From positions 1-21,795 of the forward strand of contig JBEKRL010000028.1 of assembly GCA_049518775.1 (NCBI GenBank): DNA of 21,795 nucleotides, written 5' to 3'. Made by a program: the position numbers and the translations under genes. This stretch comes from Bog-877 sp049518775 (GTDB taxonomy: Bacteria; Chloroflexota; Dormibacteria; Aeolococcales; Bog-877). The notes beneath the pieces are model-generated. The model was given only the letters and a program-made list of their open reading frames with translations, did not search any database and was not told the DNA's origin. This document shows, piece after piece, positions 6,565-14,379 of this stretch (position 1 is the stretch's first letter; every line of letters begins with the position of its first letter).

Positions 6565-7754
6565 TTCCGCTGTCCTCCCTGGGCCTGGACCAGATCCACC
6601 ACCTTGCGGGCAGCCTCCACCGCCGAGACAGCGGGCGTGATCCCAGCCTCCTCCAGCAGCTGACGTCCCTCCTGCTCACGGGTCCCGGTCATCCGGACCA
6701 CGAGCGGGAGCTTGATCCCCAGCTCGTCCCGGGCCGCGATCAGGCCCCGGGCAACCTCGTCTCCGCGGGTGATCCCTCCAAAGATGTTCACGAAGACCCC
6801 CTCCACTGCGGGGTCCAGCAGCACCATCTCCAGGGCCGACTTGACCAACTCGGCCTTGGCCCCCCCGCCGATGTCCAGGAAGTCGGCGGGTGAGCCGCCC
6901 TGCTGCTTGACCAAGTCCAGGGTGTTCATCACCAGCCCCGCCCCGTTCCCGATGATCCCCACGTTGCCCCCCAGGTGGACGTAGGTGAGGCCGCGGCGGT
7001 TGGCCTCAGCCTCAAGCGGGTCGTCCCCGCTGGTGGCCGACGCGGCGTCGGGGCCTAGCTCGGTGACCAGGTCGCGGTGCCGGAACTCGGCGTTCTGGTC
7101 AATCTCAATCTTGGCGTCGCCGGCGACCAGCTGACCGGACTTGGTCAGCACCAGGGGATTGATCTCGCAAAGGCTAGCGTCCAGCCGCTGCGAAAGCTCG
7201 AAGAGCCGCTGCACCAGCGGCACTAGGCTGGTGAGGTAGGCGCCCTTGGGAAGGCCCGGGTCTCCCCCCACGGCGCTCAGCGCCGTCAGCGTGAGCTGGC
7301 GGACCTCGAATGGCAACGGCCCGGTGAAGGGGTCCGGCCAGAGCTTGGCGATCTTCTCCGGGTCGTGCTCGGCGACCTCCTCGATCTCCATCCCACCCGC
7401 GAAGGAGAGGATCACCACCATGCCGCGCCGGTCCCGGTCCACGGTGACCCCGAGGTAGATCTCCCTGGCGATCTCCAAGGCCTCCTCGCATAGGACGGAG
7501 GGGACGGTATACCCGCGGATCTCCATGCCCAGGATCTGCCTGGCGGCCTCCGCCGCCTCCTCCGGCGTTTCGACCAGCTTGACCCCGCCCGCCTTGCCTC
7601 GGCCCCCGATCGGGACCTGGGCCTTGATCACCACCCTGCCCAGCTCGCGAGCCGCGGCGGCCGCCTCCTCGGGAGATCGTGCCACCCTGCCGCGCGGGCA
7701 CTCGATCCCGACGCTGCGCAGGCGCTCCTTAGCCTGGTGCTCCAGTAGTTTCAC
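6561..7754 (-). CDS. sucC: Succinyl-CoA synthetase (ligase), beta subunit
   Basis: The 397-residue ADP/GDP-forming beta subunit has the N-terminal ATP-grasp domain (residues 1 to about 235) with VVIKAQVPIGGRGKAGGV and CEINPLVL, and the C-terminal ligase-CoA domain with NVGIIGNGAGLVM and NIFGGITRGDEVARG. It starts at GTG 7754 with GGGGAGTGA 4-5 bases upstream. No ATG lies in frame before the conserved start KLLEHQAKERL. It ends in a 4-base overlap with sucD. A near-palindrome, GGCCCGGTTGACCGGCC, sits at 7768-7784, between the start codon and the likely promoter, and might be an operator. Whether the enzyme uses ATP or GTP is not decided by what I can see. Confidence 0.96.
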   Translation of the reverse strand: MKLLEHQAKERLRSVGIECPRGRVARSPEEAAAAARELGRVVIKAQVPIGGRGKAGGVKLVETPEEAAEAARQILGMEIRGYTVPSVLCEEALEIAREIYLGVTVDRDRRGMVVILSFAGGMEIEEVAEHDPEKIAKLWPDPFTGPLPFEVRQLTLTALSAVGGDPGLPKGAYLTSLVPLVQRLFELSQRLDASLCEINPLVLTKSGQLVAGDAKIEIDQNAEFRHRDLVTELGPDAASATSGDDPLEAEANRRGLTYVHLGGNVGIIGNGAGLVMNTLDLVKQQGGSPADFLDIGGGAKAELVKSALEMVLLDPAVEGVFVNIFGGITRGDEVARGLIAARDELGIKLPLVVRMTGTREQEGRQLLEEAGITPAVSAVEAARKVVDLVQAQGGQRK

Positions 7755-8128
7755 CCGTCACTCCCCTTGGCCCGGTTGACCGGCCATCACGCGCCGGGAA
7801 CAAGTTTAGTTGAACGCCGCAGCCGCCGACTTGTGCCAGCAGCCTCAATGACAAGGCGCCATCACGAAACTGCGCGTTGGCCCTGGGATGCCAACTCGGT
7901 ACCGATGCTGCACGGCCGCGGCAGCGGCAGTGACTCCGTCGCGGACTCACTTCGCCGGGACAAGCCAGCCTCTGGGTGCGAGATGTGCGCCCAGCGCGCG
8001 TCCCAGCAGCTCACGGCACGCCACCGGAAGCGCCGCGTAGCTACGCCGAGCAGTTGAACGCCGCCCCCGGTGCCCCCACTCACGAGGCGGCGCTCAACAG
8101 GTGTTCTCAGCCCCGCGCCCCGAATGGC
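7755..8128. other. Intergenic region upstream of sucC without recognisable gene
   Basis: No reading frame here has domain-like sequence or a good ribosome binding site. The 13-mer AGTTGAACGCCGC occurs twice in direct orientation, at 7808-7820 and 8052-8064. The sucC promoter should lie in the right-to-left reading of about 7790-7850, where TAAACT could be a -10 element, but I cannot pair it with a convincing -35. Confidence 0.35.
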
Positions 8129-8361
8129 CTACCGCGTCGCCGCCTGCGCCATCACCTCGGCTATCTGCACGGTGGTCGGCCGGTGGGCGTAGAGTCCGCC
8201 GTCGACCGGTATCACCTGTCCGGTGATGAACGCAGAGTCGTCCGTGGCCAGGAAGCGGACGAACTCGGAGGCCTCGTCCGGCCTCCCCATCCTCCCGATC
8301 GCATGGTTCTGCCTGTAGGTGGTGGCGAACGGCTCCGGGACCGAACGGGGCCGGGAACGCT
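8129..8361 (-). pseudogene. Short-chain dehydrogenase/reductase, C-terminal fragment
   Basis: The minus strand from about 8340 to the TAG at 8129-8131 encodes EPFATTYRQNHAIGRMGRPD, then a helix with EFVRFLATDD and the strand FITGQVIPVDGG. This is the conserved C-terminal end of classical short-chain dehydrogenases (SDR), including the R-x-G-x-P-E/D and VDGG motifs. The frame meets a stop codon at about 8360, and no N-terminal glycine motif or YxxxK catalytic motif is found upstream, so about two thirds of the gene is missing. It lies between pccB and the sucC upstream region on the same strand. It is a gene remnant, presumably non-functional. Confidence 0.7.
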
Positions 8362-8577
8362 AGGTCCATGCTGGGATGTGCTGCTGGCGTGGGTTGTCGC
8401 AGCGGAGGCATCGAGGGCCCTGGCCAGAGGACCGGCCCGTCATCGAATGAAGTGCGGGTGAATGCGGCGACCAGCAGCGGTCGGGTCAGCGTCCACCGTG
8501 ACATTGGTTCGCATTCCCGGTAGGGCCCCCAAGGCGGCCATGACCGAACCGAAGACGCGGGCAACTGGCGCTCGTGG
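8362..8577. other. Intergenic, no recognisable gene
   Basis: The stretch between the SDR remnant and the pccB stop shows no conserved reading frame. It may contain decayed upstream parts of the SDR gene, but I could not align any frame to the family. Confidence 0.35.
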
Positions 8578-10260
8578 TCAGAGCGGGATGTTGCCGTGTC
8601 GGCGCCTGGGCACCGGCCGCTGCTTGCTCTTCAGCATCCCCAGCGCCGATATCAGGGCCCGCCTGGTTTGCCTCGGTTCGATGACGTCGTCGACGTAGCC
8701 CCGCTCCGCCGCCTGGTAGGGGTTGGCGAACTGTTCCCGGTACTCGGCGATGAGGCTGGGCAGGTCAGTGGCCGGCTGCCCACGGCGCTGGCGGCCCAGA
8801 AACTGCGCCGCCCCCTCGGCGCCCATCACCGCGATTTCAGCGGTCGGCCAGGCGACGTTGTAGTCGGCGCCGATGTGCTTGCTGCACATGACGTCATAGG
8901 CGCCGCCGTAGGCCTTGCGGGTGATCACCGTCAGCTTGGGCACAGTGGCTTCGGCAAACGCGTAGAGCAGCTTGGCGCCGTGGCGGATGATCCCACCATG
9001 CTCCTGCTCGGTTCCGGGAAGGAACCCGGGGACGTCGACGAAGGTCAGCAGCGGTATGTTGAAGGCGTCGCAGAAGCGCACGAAGCGTGCGCCCTTCACC
9101 GATGCCCCGCTGTCCAGAGCGCCGGCCAGGTGCTGTGGCTGATTGGCCACCACCCCGACGCTCTGCCCGTCCAGGCGGGCGAACCCCACCACCAGGTTGG
9201 GTGCGAACAGCGGCTGGACCTCGAGGAAGCGGCCGTCATCGACCACCCGCCGGATGACATCGCGGATGTCATAGGGCTGAGTGTGGCTCTCGGGGATGAT
9301 CTCCTGGAGCTCGGCGTCAGCACGGTCGCAGGGATCGTCGGTCGCCACCACCGGCGGCGTCTGCCCGCTGTTCTGCGGCAGGAAGGAGAGCAGCTCGCGA
9401 ACCTGGCTCAGGACTTCGTCCTCGGTGTCGGCCTCGAAATGGGCGACCCCGCTGCGCTGGGCGTGGACGTCGGCGCCGCCCAACTGCTCGAAGTCCACCT
9501 CCTCGCCGGTGGTCACCCGCACCACCTCGGGACCGGTGATGAACATGTATCCAACCTGGCGCACCATGAAGATGAAATCGGTGATTGCCGGGGAGTAGAC
9601 AGCACCGCCGGTACAGGGGCCGGCAATCACCGAGAGCTGGGGCACCACCCCGCTGCAGCGAACGTTGCGATAGAAGATGTCGGCGTACCCGGCCAGCGAG
9701 ACGACCCCCTCTTGGATCCTGGCCCCGGCGCTGTCGTTGATCCCGATGACCGGGGCACCGGTGCGCTCGGCCAGCTCCATCACCTTGCAGACCTTCTCGG
9801 CAAAGGCCTCCCCCAGGGAGCCGCCCATGAAGGAGGCGTCGTGGGAGAAGATGAAGACCTGCCTCCCCCCGATCAGGCCGTAGCCGGTGACCACCCCATC
9901 TCCGAGCGCCCGCCGCTCGGCCATGTCGAACTGGGTGGAGCGATGGACCACGAAGGCGTCCAGCTCCACAAAGCTCCCCTCATCGAGGAGCCGGCGGATC
10001 CGCTCCCGGGCGGTCAGCTTGCCCTTGCCCCCCTGGACCCGTTCCGGCTCGCCGCCCCGGTGGACGGCGTCGTGCCGGCGCTTGCGCAGTTGGTTGACCA
10101 GCCGCTCATTGGTGCCGGGTCGCTGGGGCGCCGCGGGTCGGTACGGCCGGGGCCCGCCGTCGGCAGCGGGTGCAGGGCCGGACTGCGGCTTCGGGACAGC
10201 TGGGGGCGACTTGGGCTCGGACATGCCGTCATCTTCGCCCATCAGGTGGTGCCCGGGCAT
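8578..10260 (-). CDS. pccB: Propionyl-CoA carboxylase, carboxyltransferase (beta) subunit
   Basis: The product of up to 560 residues is the carboxyltransferase subunit of an acyl-CoA carboxylase. It moves CO2 from biotin to propionyl-CoA, giving methylmalonyl-CoA. Both crotonase-like halves are present. The oxyanion-forming glycine pairs are GPCTGGAVYSPA (Gly218-Gly219) and RKAYGGAYDVM (Gly452-Gly453). Asp456 in GGAYDVM matches the aspartate that favours propionyl-CoA in characterised actinobacterial PccB enzymes. The C-terminus ends in RRRHGNIPL, a PccB hallmark. The first about 45 residues are proline-rich and not conserved, so the start may instead be ATG 10242 or 10224, since none has a strong ribosome site. 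The biotin carboxylase/carrier subunit is not in the window. Epimerase and mutase genes lie 0.9 kb to the right. Confidence 0.94.
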   Translation of the reverse strand: MPGHHLMGEDDGMSEPKSPPAVPKPQSGPAPAADGGPRPYRPAAPQRPGTNERLVNQLRKRRHDAVHRGGEPERVQGGKGKLTARERIRRLLDEGSFVELDAFVVHRSTQFDMAERRALGDGVVTGYGLIGGRQVFIFSHDASFMGGSLGEAFAEKVCKVMELAERTGAPVIGINDSAGARIQEGVVSLAGYADIFYRNVRCSGVVPQLSVIAGPCTGGAVYSPAITDFIFMVRQVGYMFITGPEVVRVTTGEEVDFEQLGGADVHAQRSGVAHFEADTEDEVLSQVRELLSFLPQNSGQTPPVVATDDPCDRADAELQEIIPESHTQPYDIRDVIRRVVDDGRFLEVQPLFAPNLVVGFARLDGQSVGVVANQPQHLAGALDSGASVKGARFVRFCDAFNIPLLTFVDVPGFLPGTEQEHGGIIRHGAKLLYAFAEATVPKLTVITRKAYGGAYDVMCSKHIGADYNVAWPTAEIAVMGAEGAAQFLGRQRRGQPATDLPSLIAEYREQFANPYQAAERGYVDDVIEPRQTRRALISALGMLKSKQRPVPRRRHGNIPL

Positions 10261-11129
10261 CTCTCCCGGAGCTGGCCCTGACCGGGGCCGGCAGCCCGGG
10301 CCATGGCGAGCCGCCCCCCTCGCTCAGGAACCCTCCCCGGGAGGGATGGCACTGGGCCGAATGGGGGGCCGAGGCGCTGGGTACCGCGATCCTGGTCCTG
10401 GGAGGGCTCAGTGCGGTCTGCCTCGACTTCGGACGAGGATCCCCGGTCTCCCAGCTGGTGCCCTCGGTCTCACTGAGGCTGCTCCTCACCGGGCTGCTCT
10501 TCGCCGGCACCGGCAGCCTGGTGGCGGTATCCCCGCTGGGGCGGCTGAGCGGGGCGCATCTCAACCCCTGCGTCACCCTGGCCTTCTGGAGCAGCGGCCA
10601 CGTCTCCCGCTCCGACCTCCTGGGTTACCTCGCAGCTCAGCTCCTGGGCGGGCTGGCCGGGACCGCGTTGCTCCGGCTGCTCTGGGGCCGGGTGTCGGTG
10701 TCGGTCCGGGATGGGCTCACCAGCCCCCACCCCGGGGTGAGCGCCCCGGCAGCGGTGGGGATCGAGGCCCTGATGACCGCGATCCTCATCCTATCCATCT
10801 TCGCCTTCACGTCCTTCACCAGCACCGCGCGCTGGACCCCCCTGCTGATCTGGATCGTGATCGCACTGCTGGTGTGGCGTGGCGCCCCCTACACCGGCTG
10901 CAGCCTCAACCCGGCCCGCAGCCTCGGGCCCGCGGTCCTCTCCGGCAGCTACGGAGCGCTCTGGATCTACCTGGTCGGCCCGCCCCTGGGTGCTCTCGGC
11001 TGCGCCTGGCTGTTCGTGCGGGCCCGCTCAGGGCGTCGGCCGCTGACCGCCAAGCTCTTCCACGACAGCGCCTATCGCAGCGTGCTGGGCGGCTCGCTCC
11101 AGGGCAGGAACCGACGCACCGAGCGCTGA
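10170..11129 (+). CDS. Aquaporin / MIP family channel with an NPC first motif
   Basis: This is a membrane channel of the major intrinsic protein family, passing water or small neutral solutes such as glycerol. Six membrane segments can be read, starting at about residue 65 (AEALGTAILVLGGLSAVCL). The two pore half-helices are SGAHLNPCVTLAF (residues 128-140) and TGCSLNPARSLGPAV (242-256), with the selectivity-filter Arg250 right after the second motif. The first box is NPC instead of NPA. The only ATG in frame (10170) would place 90 bases over the pccB start on the other strand and give a non-homologous N-terminal tail of about 55 residues. The true start is probably later, at a non-ATG codon such as CTG 10272 or 10278, or the 5' end has a frameshift. 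It is convergent with the mutase gene, whose stop is 26 bases away. Confidence 0.82.
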   Translation: MQGRTAASGQLGATWARTCRHLRPSGGARASLPELALTGAGSPGHGEPPPSLRNPPREGWHWAEWGAEALGTAILVLGGLSAVCLDFGRGSPVSQLVPSVSLRLLLTGLLFAGTGSLVAVSPLGRLSGAHLNPCVTLAFWSSGHVSRSDLLGYLAAQLLGGLAGTALLRLLWGRVSVSVRDGLTSPHPGVSAPAAVGIEALMTAILILSIFAFTSFTSTARWTPLLIWIVIALLVWRGAPYTGCSLNPARSLGPAVLSGSYGALWIYLVGPPLGALGCAWLFVRARSGRRPLTAKLFHDSAYRSVLGGSLQGRNRRTER

Positions 11130-11155
11130 CTGGCTCCCCCGCCCCGTGGGGTGGC

Positions 11156-12739
11156 TCAGATGCTGGTCCGGGGCTGGAAGGTGCCGAACACCCGGCGCAG
11201 ACGGTCGCAGATCTCACCCACGGTGGCGCCGGCGGCCAACGCCTCGAGCATGGCCGGGAGGAGGTTGGCCGTGCCCGTGGCCACCGCCTCCACCGCGTCC
11301 AGGGCTCTCTCGGTGGCCGCCCAGCTGCGCTGCTCCCGGTGACGGGCGAGCCGCTCTCGCTGCTCTCGCTCCAGCTCGGGGTCGATTCGGAGGATGGGGA
11401 CCTCGACCGGGAGCTCGTCCTGGAATCGGTTGACCCCGACGATGACCCGCTCCCCGCTCTCCACCAGCTGCTGGTGGCGGTAGGCGGACTCCTGAATCTG
11501 CTCCTGGAAGAAGCCCTGCTCGATGGCGGCCACCGCTCCTCCCCGCCGGTCCACCTCGGCGATCAGCGCCCGCGCGGCCACCACCAACTGCTCGGTCAGC
11601 TCCTCCACCAGGTGAGACCCCCCCAGGGGATCGGTGACCCGGGCCACCCCGGACTCGAAGGCCAGCAACTGCTGGGTGCGCAATGCCAGGGTGACCGCCT
11701 GCTCGGAGGGCAGCGACAGGGCCTCGTCGAAGGAGTTGGTGTGAAGCGACTGGGCCCCGCCCAGCACCGCCGCCAGCGCTTGGAGGGAGACCCGCACCAC
11801 GTTGTTGAGCGGCTGCTGGGCGGTGAGCGTGGCACCCCCGGTCTGGGCGTGGAAGCGGAGCTGGCGGCTGCGCGGCCCCTTGGCCCCGAAGCGCTCCTCC
11901 ATGATCTCGGCCCAGAGCCGCCGGGCGGCCCGGAACTTGGCCACCTCCTCGAGAAAGTCGTTGCCGACGTTGAAGAAGAAGCTCAGCCGGGGGGCGAACT
12001 CCTCCAGCTCCAGGCCCGCGGCCACGGCCGCCTCCACGTAGGCGATGCCGTCGCTGATGGCGAAGCCCAGCTCCTGAGGGGCAGTGGCGCCCGCCTCGCG
12101 GATGTGGTATCCGGAGATCGAGATGGGATGCCACCTGGGCATCACCCGATGGCAGTAGGCGAAGGTGTCAGTGATCAGACGCATGCTCGGTCGGGGCGGA
12201 AAGATGTACGTGCCCCGGGCTGCGTACTCCTTGAGGATGTCGTTCTGAATGGTGCCCCCCAGCAGCTCGGGGGCGGTTCCCTGCTCCTGCGCCGCCAGCT
12301 GGTAGAGGAGCAGGAGCAGGCTGGCCGGGGCGTTGATGGTCATGGAGGTGGTGACCCGGTCCAGGGGCAGGCCGTGGCAGAGAACCCTCATGTCCTCCAG
12401 GGTGTCGATGGCCACCCCCACCTTCCCCACCTCGCCCGCAGCCTCGGGGGCGTCCGAGTCGTAGCCCATCTGGGTGGGGAGATCAAAGGCCACCGAGAGC
12501 CCGGTCTGGCCCTGCTCGAGCAGGTAGCGGAAGCGCTGATTGGTGGTGGCCGCGGAGCCAAACCCGGCGTACTGGCGCATGGTCCAGAGGCGCCGGCGGT
12601 ATCCGTCCCCACCCACGCCCCTAGTGAACGGCGGCTCCCCCGGAGGCGGGGGCTCGGGCCCACCCGTCCCATACCAGGGCTGAAGCGGCAGCCCAGACTC
12701 GGTCTGGTCTGACCGCGGTGGCCCGGACTCGTCGCTCAA
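11156..12739 (-). CDS. mcmA: Methylmalonyl-CoA mutase, large (catalytic) subunit without B12 domain
   Basis: This 527-residue TIM-barrel subunit isomerises methylmalonyl-CoA to succinyl-CoA with adenosylcobalamin. Conserved blocks are PPFTRGV (residues 36-42), LWTMRQYAGFG (51-61), GLSVAFDLPTQMGYDSD near 80-96, ISISGYHIREAGAT, and HTNSFDEALSLP. The protein ends at VFGTFQPRTSI, where fused enzymes would continue into the cobalamin domain, and no DxHxxG motif is present. It is therefore the large half of a split mutase, and its small B12-binding partner is not in the window. The frame is open to 12874, but the likely start is TTG at 12739, which forms a TTGA overlap with the epimerase stop. The open stretch upstream would lie inside the epimerase gene. 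The segment GVGGDGYRRR near residue 45 deviates from the usual GVYPTMYRGR, although the tyrosine is kept. Confidence 0.93.
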   Translation of the reverse strand: MSDESGPPRSDQTESGLPLQPWYGTGGPEPPPPGEPPFTRGVGGDGYRRRLWTMRQYAGFGSAATTNQRFRYLLEQGQTGLSVAFDLPTQMGYDSDAPEAAGEVGKVGVAIDTLEDMRVLCHGLPLDRVTTSMTINAPASLLLLLYQLAAQEQGTAPELLGGTIQNDILKEYAARGTYIFPPRPSMRLITDTFAYCHRVMPRWHPISISGYHIREAGATAPQELGFAISDGIAYVEAAVAAGLELEEFAPRLSFFFNVGNDFLEEVAKFRAARRLWAEIMEERFGAKGPRSRQLRFHAQTGGATLTAQQPLNNVVRVSLQALAAVLGGAQSLHTNSFDEALSLPSEQAVTLALRTQQLLAFESGVARVTDPLGGSHLVEELTEQLVVAARALIAEVDRRGGAVAAIEQGFFQEQIQESAYRHQQLVESGERVIVGVNRFQDELPVEVPILRIDPELEREQRERLARHREQRSWAATERALDAVEAVATGTANLLPAMLEALAAGATVGEICDRLRRVFGTFQPRTSI

Positions 12740-13164
12740 GTCGGCTGGGCCCGAAGCTGGCAGAGCTCGGTCAGCACCCCGCCCGCGGACTTGGGGTGGA
12801 TGAAGGCGACCCACCTGCCCCGGGCACCCGGCCGGGGTTGCTGGTCCACCAGTTCCGCGCCCCAACGCGACCACCGGTCGAGTTCGGCCTCGAGGTCCGG
12901 AACCAGGTAGGCGACGTGGTGGAGACCCGGGCCTCGGCGCTCCAGAAAGCGCCCCACCGAGGAGCTGGGGTCGGTGCTGGTGAGCAGCTCGACGCTGGAA
13001 CTGCCAAGGTCGAAGAAGACCGCCTCCACTGCGTCCTGGGCAACCGACTCGCGATGACTCGGCCCACGCCCCAGGAGCCGGTGGTAAAAGGCGACCGAGG
13101 CCTCGAGGTCGGCTACGGCGAGGCCCACATGATCGATCGCGACTGGACTTGAATCCGCCGCCAC
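12736..13164 (-). CDS. mce: Methylmalonyl-CoA epimerase
   Basis: This 142-residue VOC-fold enzyme interconverts the (S)- and (R)-epimers of methylmalonyl-CoA, linking the carboxylase product to the mutase substrate. The first metal-binding half reads AIDHVGLAVADLEASVAFY with His12. The second half has GPGLHHVAYLVPDLEAELD and ends with the metal-ligand glutamate in GGVLTELCQL. Length is typical for the family. The frame extends upstream to 13437, but GTG at 13164 is chosen because family similarity begins there. A CATAAT hexamer ends only 6 bases before this GTG on the minus strand, so transcription could be leaderless or nearly so. The stop overlaps the mutase start by 4 bases, so both are made together. 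Confidence 0.92.
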   Translation of the reverse strand: MAADSSPVAIDHVGLAVADLEASVAFYHRLLGRGPSHRESVAQDAVEAVFFDLGSSSVELLTSTDPSSSVGRFLERRGPGLHHVAYLVPDLEAELDRWSRWGAELVDQQPRPGARGRWVAFIHPKSAGGVLTELCQLRAQPT

Positions 13165-13381
13165 CTGCCGATTATGACAAGCGGCGCCCCCGGGGCGTGA
13201 CGGTTTGGGGACCCGTCCCCGGCTTGCAGCGGCTCGCCATCGCCCGGCCCATGGGCCTCGCGGACCGTCGCCTCCAGGGTCCGCCTGCCGGCCTCCGGGC
13301 GCCGCACCTGCGAGAAAGCAGCCCGGACCGGTGTCGGCTACGCTTCGGCCCACTCCGGCGGACGAGGATGAGGAGGTTGCC
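13165..13381. promoter_or_regulatory. Divergent intergenic region between epimerase and VOC gene
   Basis: This 217-base region separates two divergent starts and must hold both promoters. On the minus strand CATAAT at 13171-13176 is a good -10 match, but no clear -35 is visible. A self-complementary GGGGACCCGTCCCC block lies at about 13207-13220, and CCCCCGGGG near 13188. On the plus strand a GAGGAGG ribosome site precedes the VOC start. No further gene is apparent. Confidence 0.4.
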
Positions 13382-13792
13382 GTGATCACAGGCATCGCGA
13401 TCGTTTCGGTGTGGGTACTCGACCAAGACGCAGCCAAGGAGTTCTACACGACCAAACTCGGCTGCACCCTGACCAACGACCTCCAGCTCGACAACGGAAT
13501 GCGCTGGCTGACGGTGCGGCCCCAGGGCAGCACCAACCAGGAGCTGCAGCTCATGGACCCCTCGCACTCAATGCTCGACGAGGTGACCGCCCAGCAGGTC
13601 CGCGCTCTCGTCGCCAAGGGCGCGCTGAGCCCCGGAGTCATGGACACCACCGACTGCCGGGCGGACCATGCGGCCCTGGCCGCGCGCGGCGTCGAGTTCA
13701 CCCAGCCTCCGGCTGACCGCCCCTACGGAGTCGAGGCTGTCATCAGGGACGATTCGGGGAACTGGTACAGCTTCACGCAACGAAAGGGCTGA
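13382..13792 (+). CDS. VOC family (glyoxalase/bleomycin-resistance fold) protein
   Basis: This 136-residue vicinal-oxygen-chelate fold protein starts with VITGIAIVSVWVLDQDAAKE, followed by FYTTKLG, the usual first beta-alpha unit. It ends with a DDSGNWYSFTQRKG strand typical of glyoxalase-like proteins. The frame is open back to 13205, but GTG at 13382 is favoured by GAGGAGG 5-8 bases upstream and by the family start. The first metal position that would be histidine in glyoxalase I is not clearly conserved (IAIVSVWV), so catalytic activity is uncertain and a binding or antibiotic-sequestering type is equally possible. The gene is divergent from the epimerase, and the mobile-element remnant begins immediately after its stop. 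Confidence 0.8.
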   Translation: MITGIAIVSVWVLDQDAAKEFYTTKLGCTLTNDLQLDNGMRWLTVRPQGSTNQELQLMDPSHSMLDEVTAQQVRALVAKGALSPGVMDTTDCRADHAALAARGVEFTQPPADRPYGVEAVIRDDSGNWYSFTQRKG

Positions 13793-14217
13793 CCGGCTTT
13801 CGGCACCGGCTGAGAGCGGATCGGATGTTCGGCGGAGGCGACCGGGTGCGGGGCCACGCCTTCCTGTGCATGCTGGCAGCGCACCTGGTCTGGTACCTGC
13901 GCCGCGACTGGGCGGAGCTCACCTTCCAGGACCAGTCCCCCAAGCCCCACCTTTACCCCGCAGCCAAAGCTCAGCGCTCAACGGCGGCCTCCACCAAGGC
14001 GGCTCGGCGCCGTCAACCCGACGGCTCCGAGGTGCGCCCCTTCCAGGCTCTTCTCGACCACCTGGCCACCCTCACCCGCAACACCTGCCAGGTGCCCGGC
14101 ACCGACCTCACCATCGAGAAGCTCTCCATCCCCACGCCCACTCAGCGCCGCGCCTTCGAGCTCCTCCAGATCCCCATCCCCCTCGGCTTCACGTTGACAC
14201 GACAGGTTTCCGCTTGA
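13793..14217 (+). pseudogene. IS1634-like transposase, C-terminal fragment
   Basis: The plus-strand frame containing ATG 13825 encodes RVRGHAFLCMLAAHLVWYLR, then a WAELTFQD segment, RRRQPDGSEVRPFQALLDHL, ATLTRNTC and TPTQRRAFELL. This order is the C-terminal end of IS1634/IS4-superfamily transposases in GC-rich bacteria, where the usual text is DRVR-x-H-x-FLCMLAYYVEWHMR and later TPTQ-x-RAFELL. The catalytic DDE core and N-terminus are absent. The fragment begins almost at the stop codon of the VOC gene, so an insertion followed by deletion is likely. The last about 15 codons of the formal frame run into the repeats at 14205-14233 and are probably not original coding sequence. Non-functional. 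Confidence 0.72.
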
Positions 14218-14233
14218 TCGCCGGTTTCCACTT
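14205..14233. repeat. Tandem pair GGTTTCC[G/A]CTT, possible insertion-element end
   Basis: GGTTTCCGCTT (14205-14215) and GGTTTCCACTT (14223-14233) recur with an 18-base period. Regularly spaced subterminal repeats are typical of IS21-type ends, and this pair lies between the IS1634 remnant and the 245-bp element. It may be the last trace of a third element. The evidence is only the repeat itself. Confidence 0.3.
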
Positions 14234-14379
14234 CCCAGACGCCACTCCCGCCCGCGCCTCAGACGTAACTTCCGCCTAGCGTCCATGAGCGCGTCGCTCG
14301 GGCGGCCACAGCCAAACTCGAAAGGAGGAGAACATCCAGGCTGCGCATGGCGCTTCCTCACGGATCGGCAGTGCCATAT

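Noticed and set aside
8094..8564. A 156-codon minus-strand open frame over the SDR remnant
   Set aside because: The SDR signature is in a different frame of the same strand, so this open frame is a by-product.
9887..12712. A 941-codon open frame on the plus strand
   Set aside because: It is antisense to pccB and the mutase and crosses the aquaporin gene in another frame. Its composition (Gly/His/Pro/Gln-rich) is that of reverse-strand reading of GC-rich genes, and it shows no domain.
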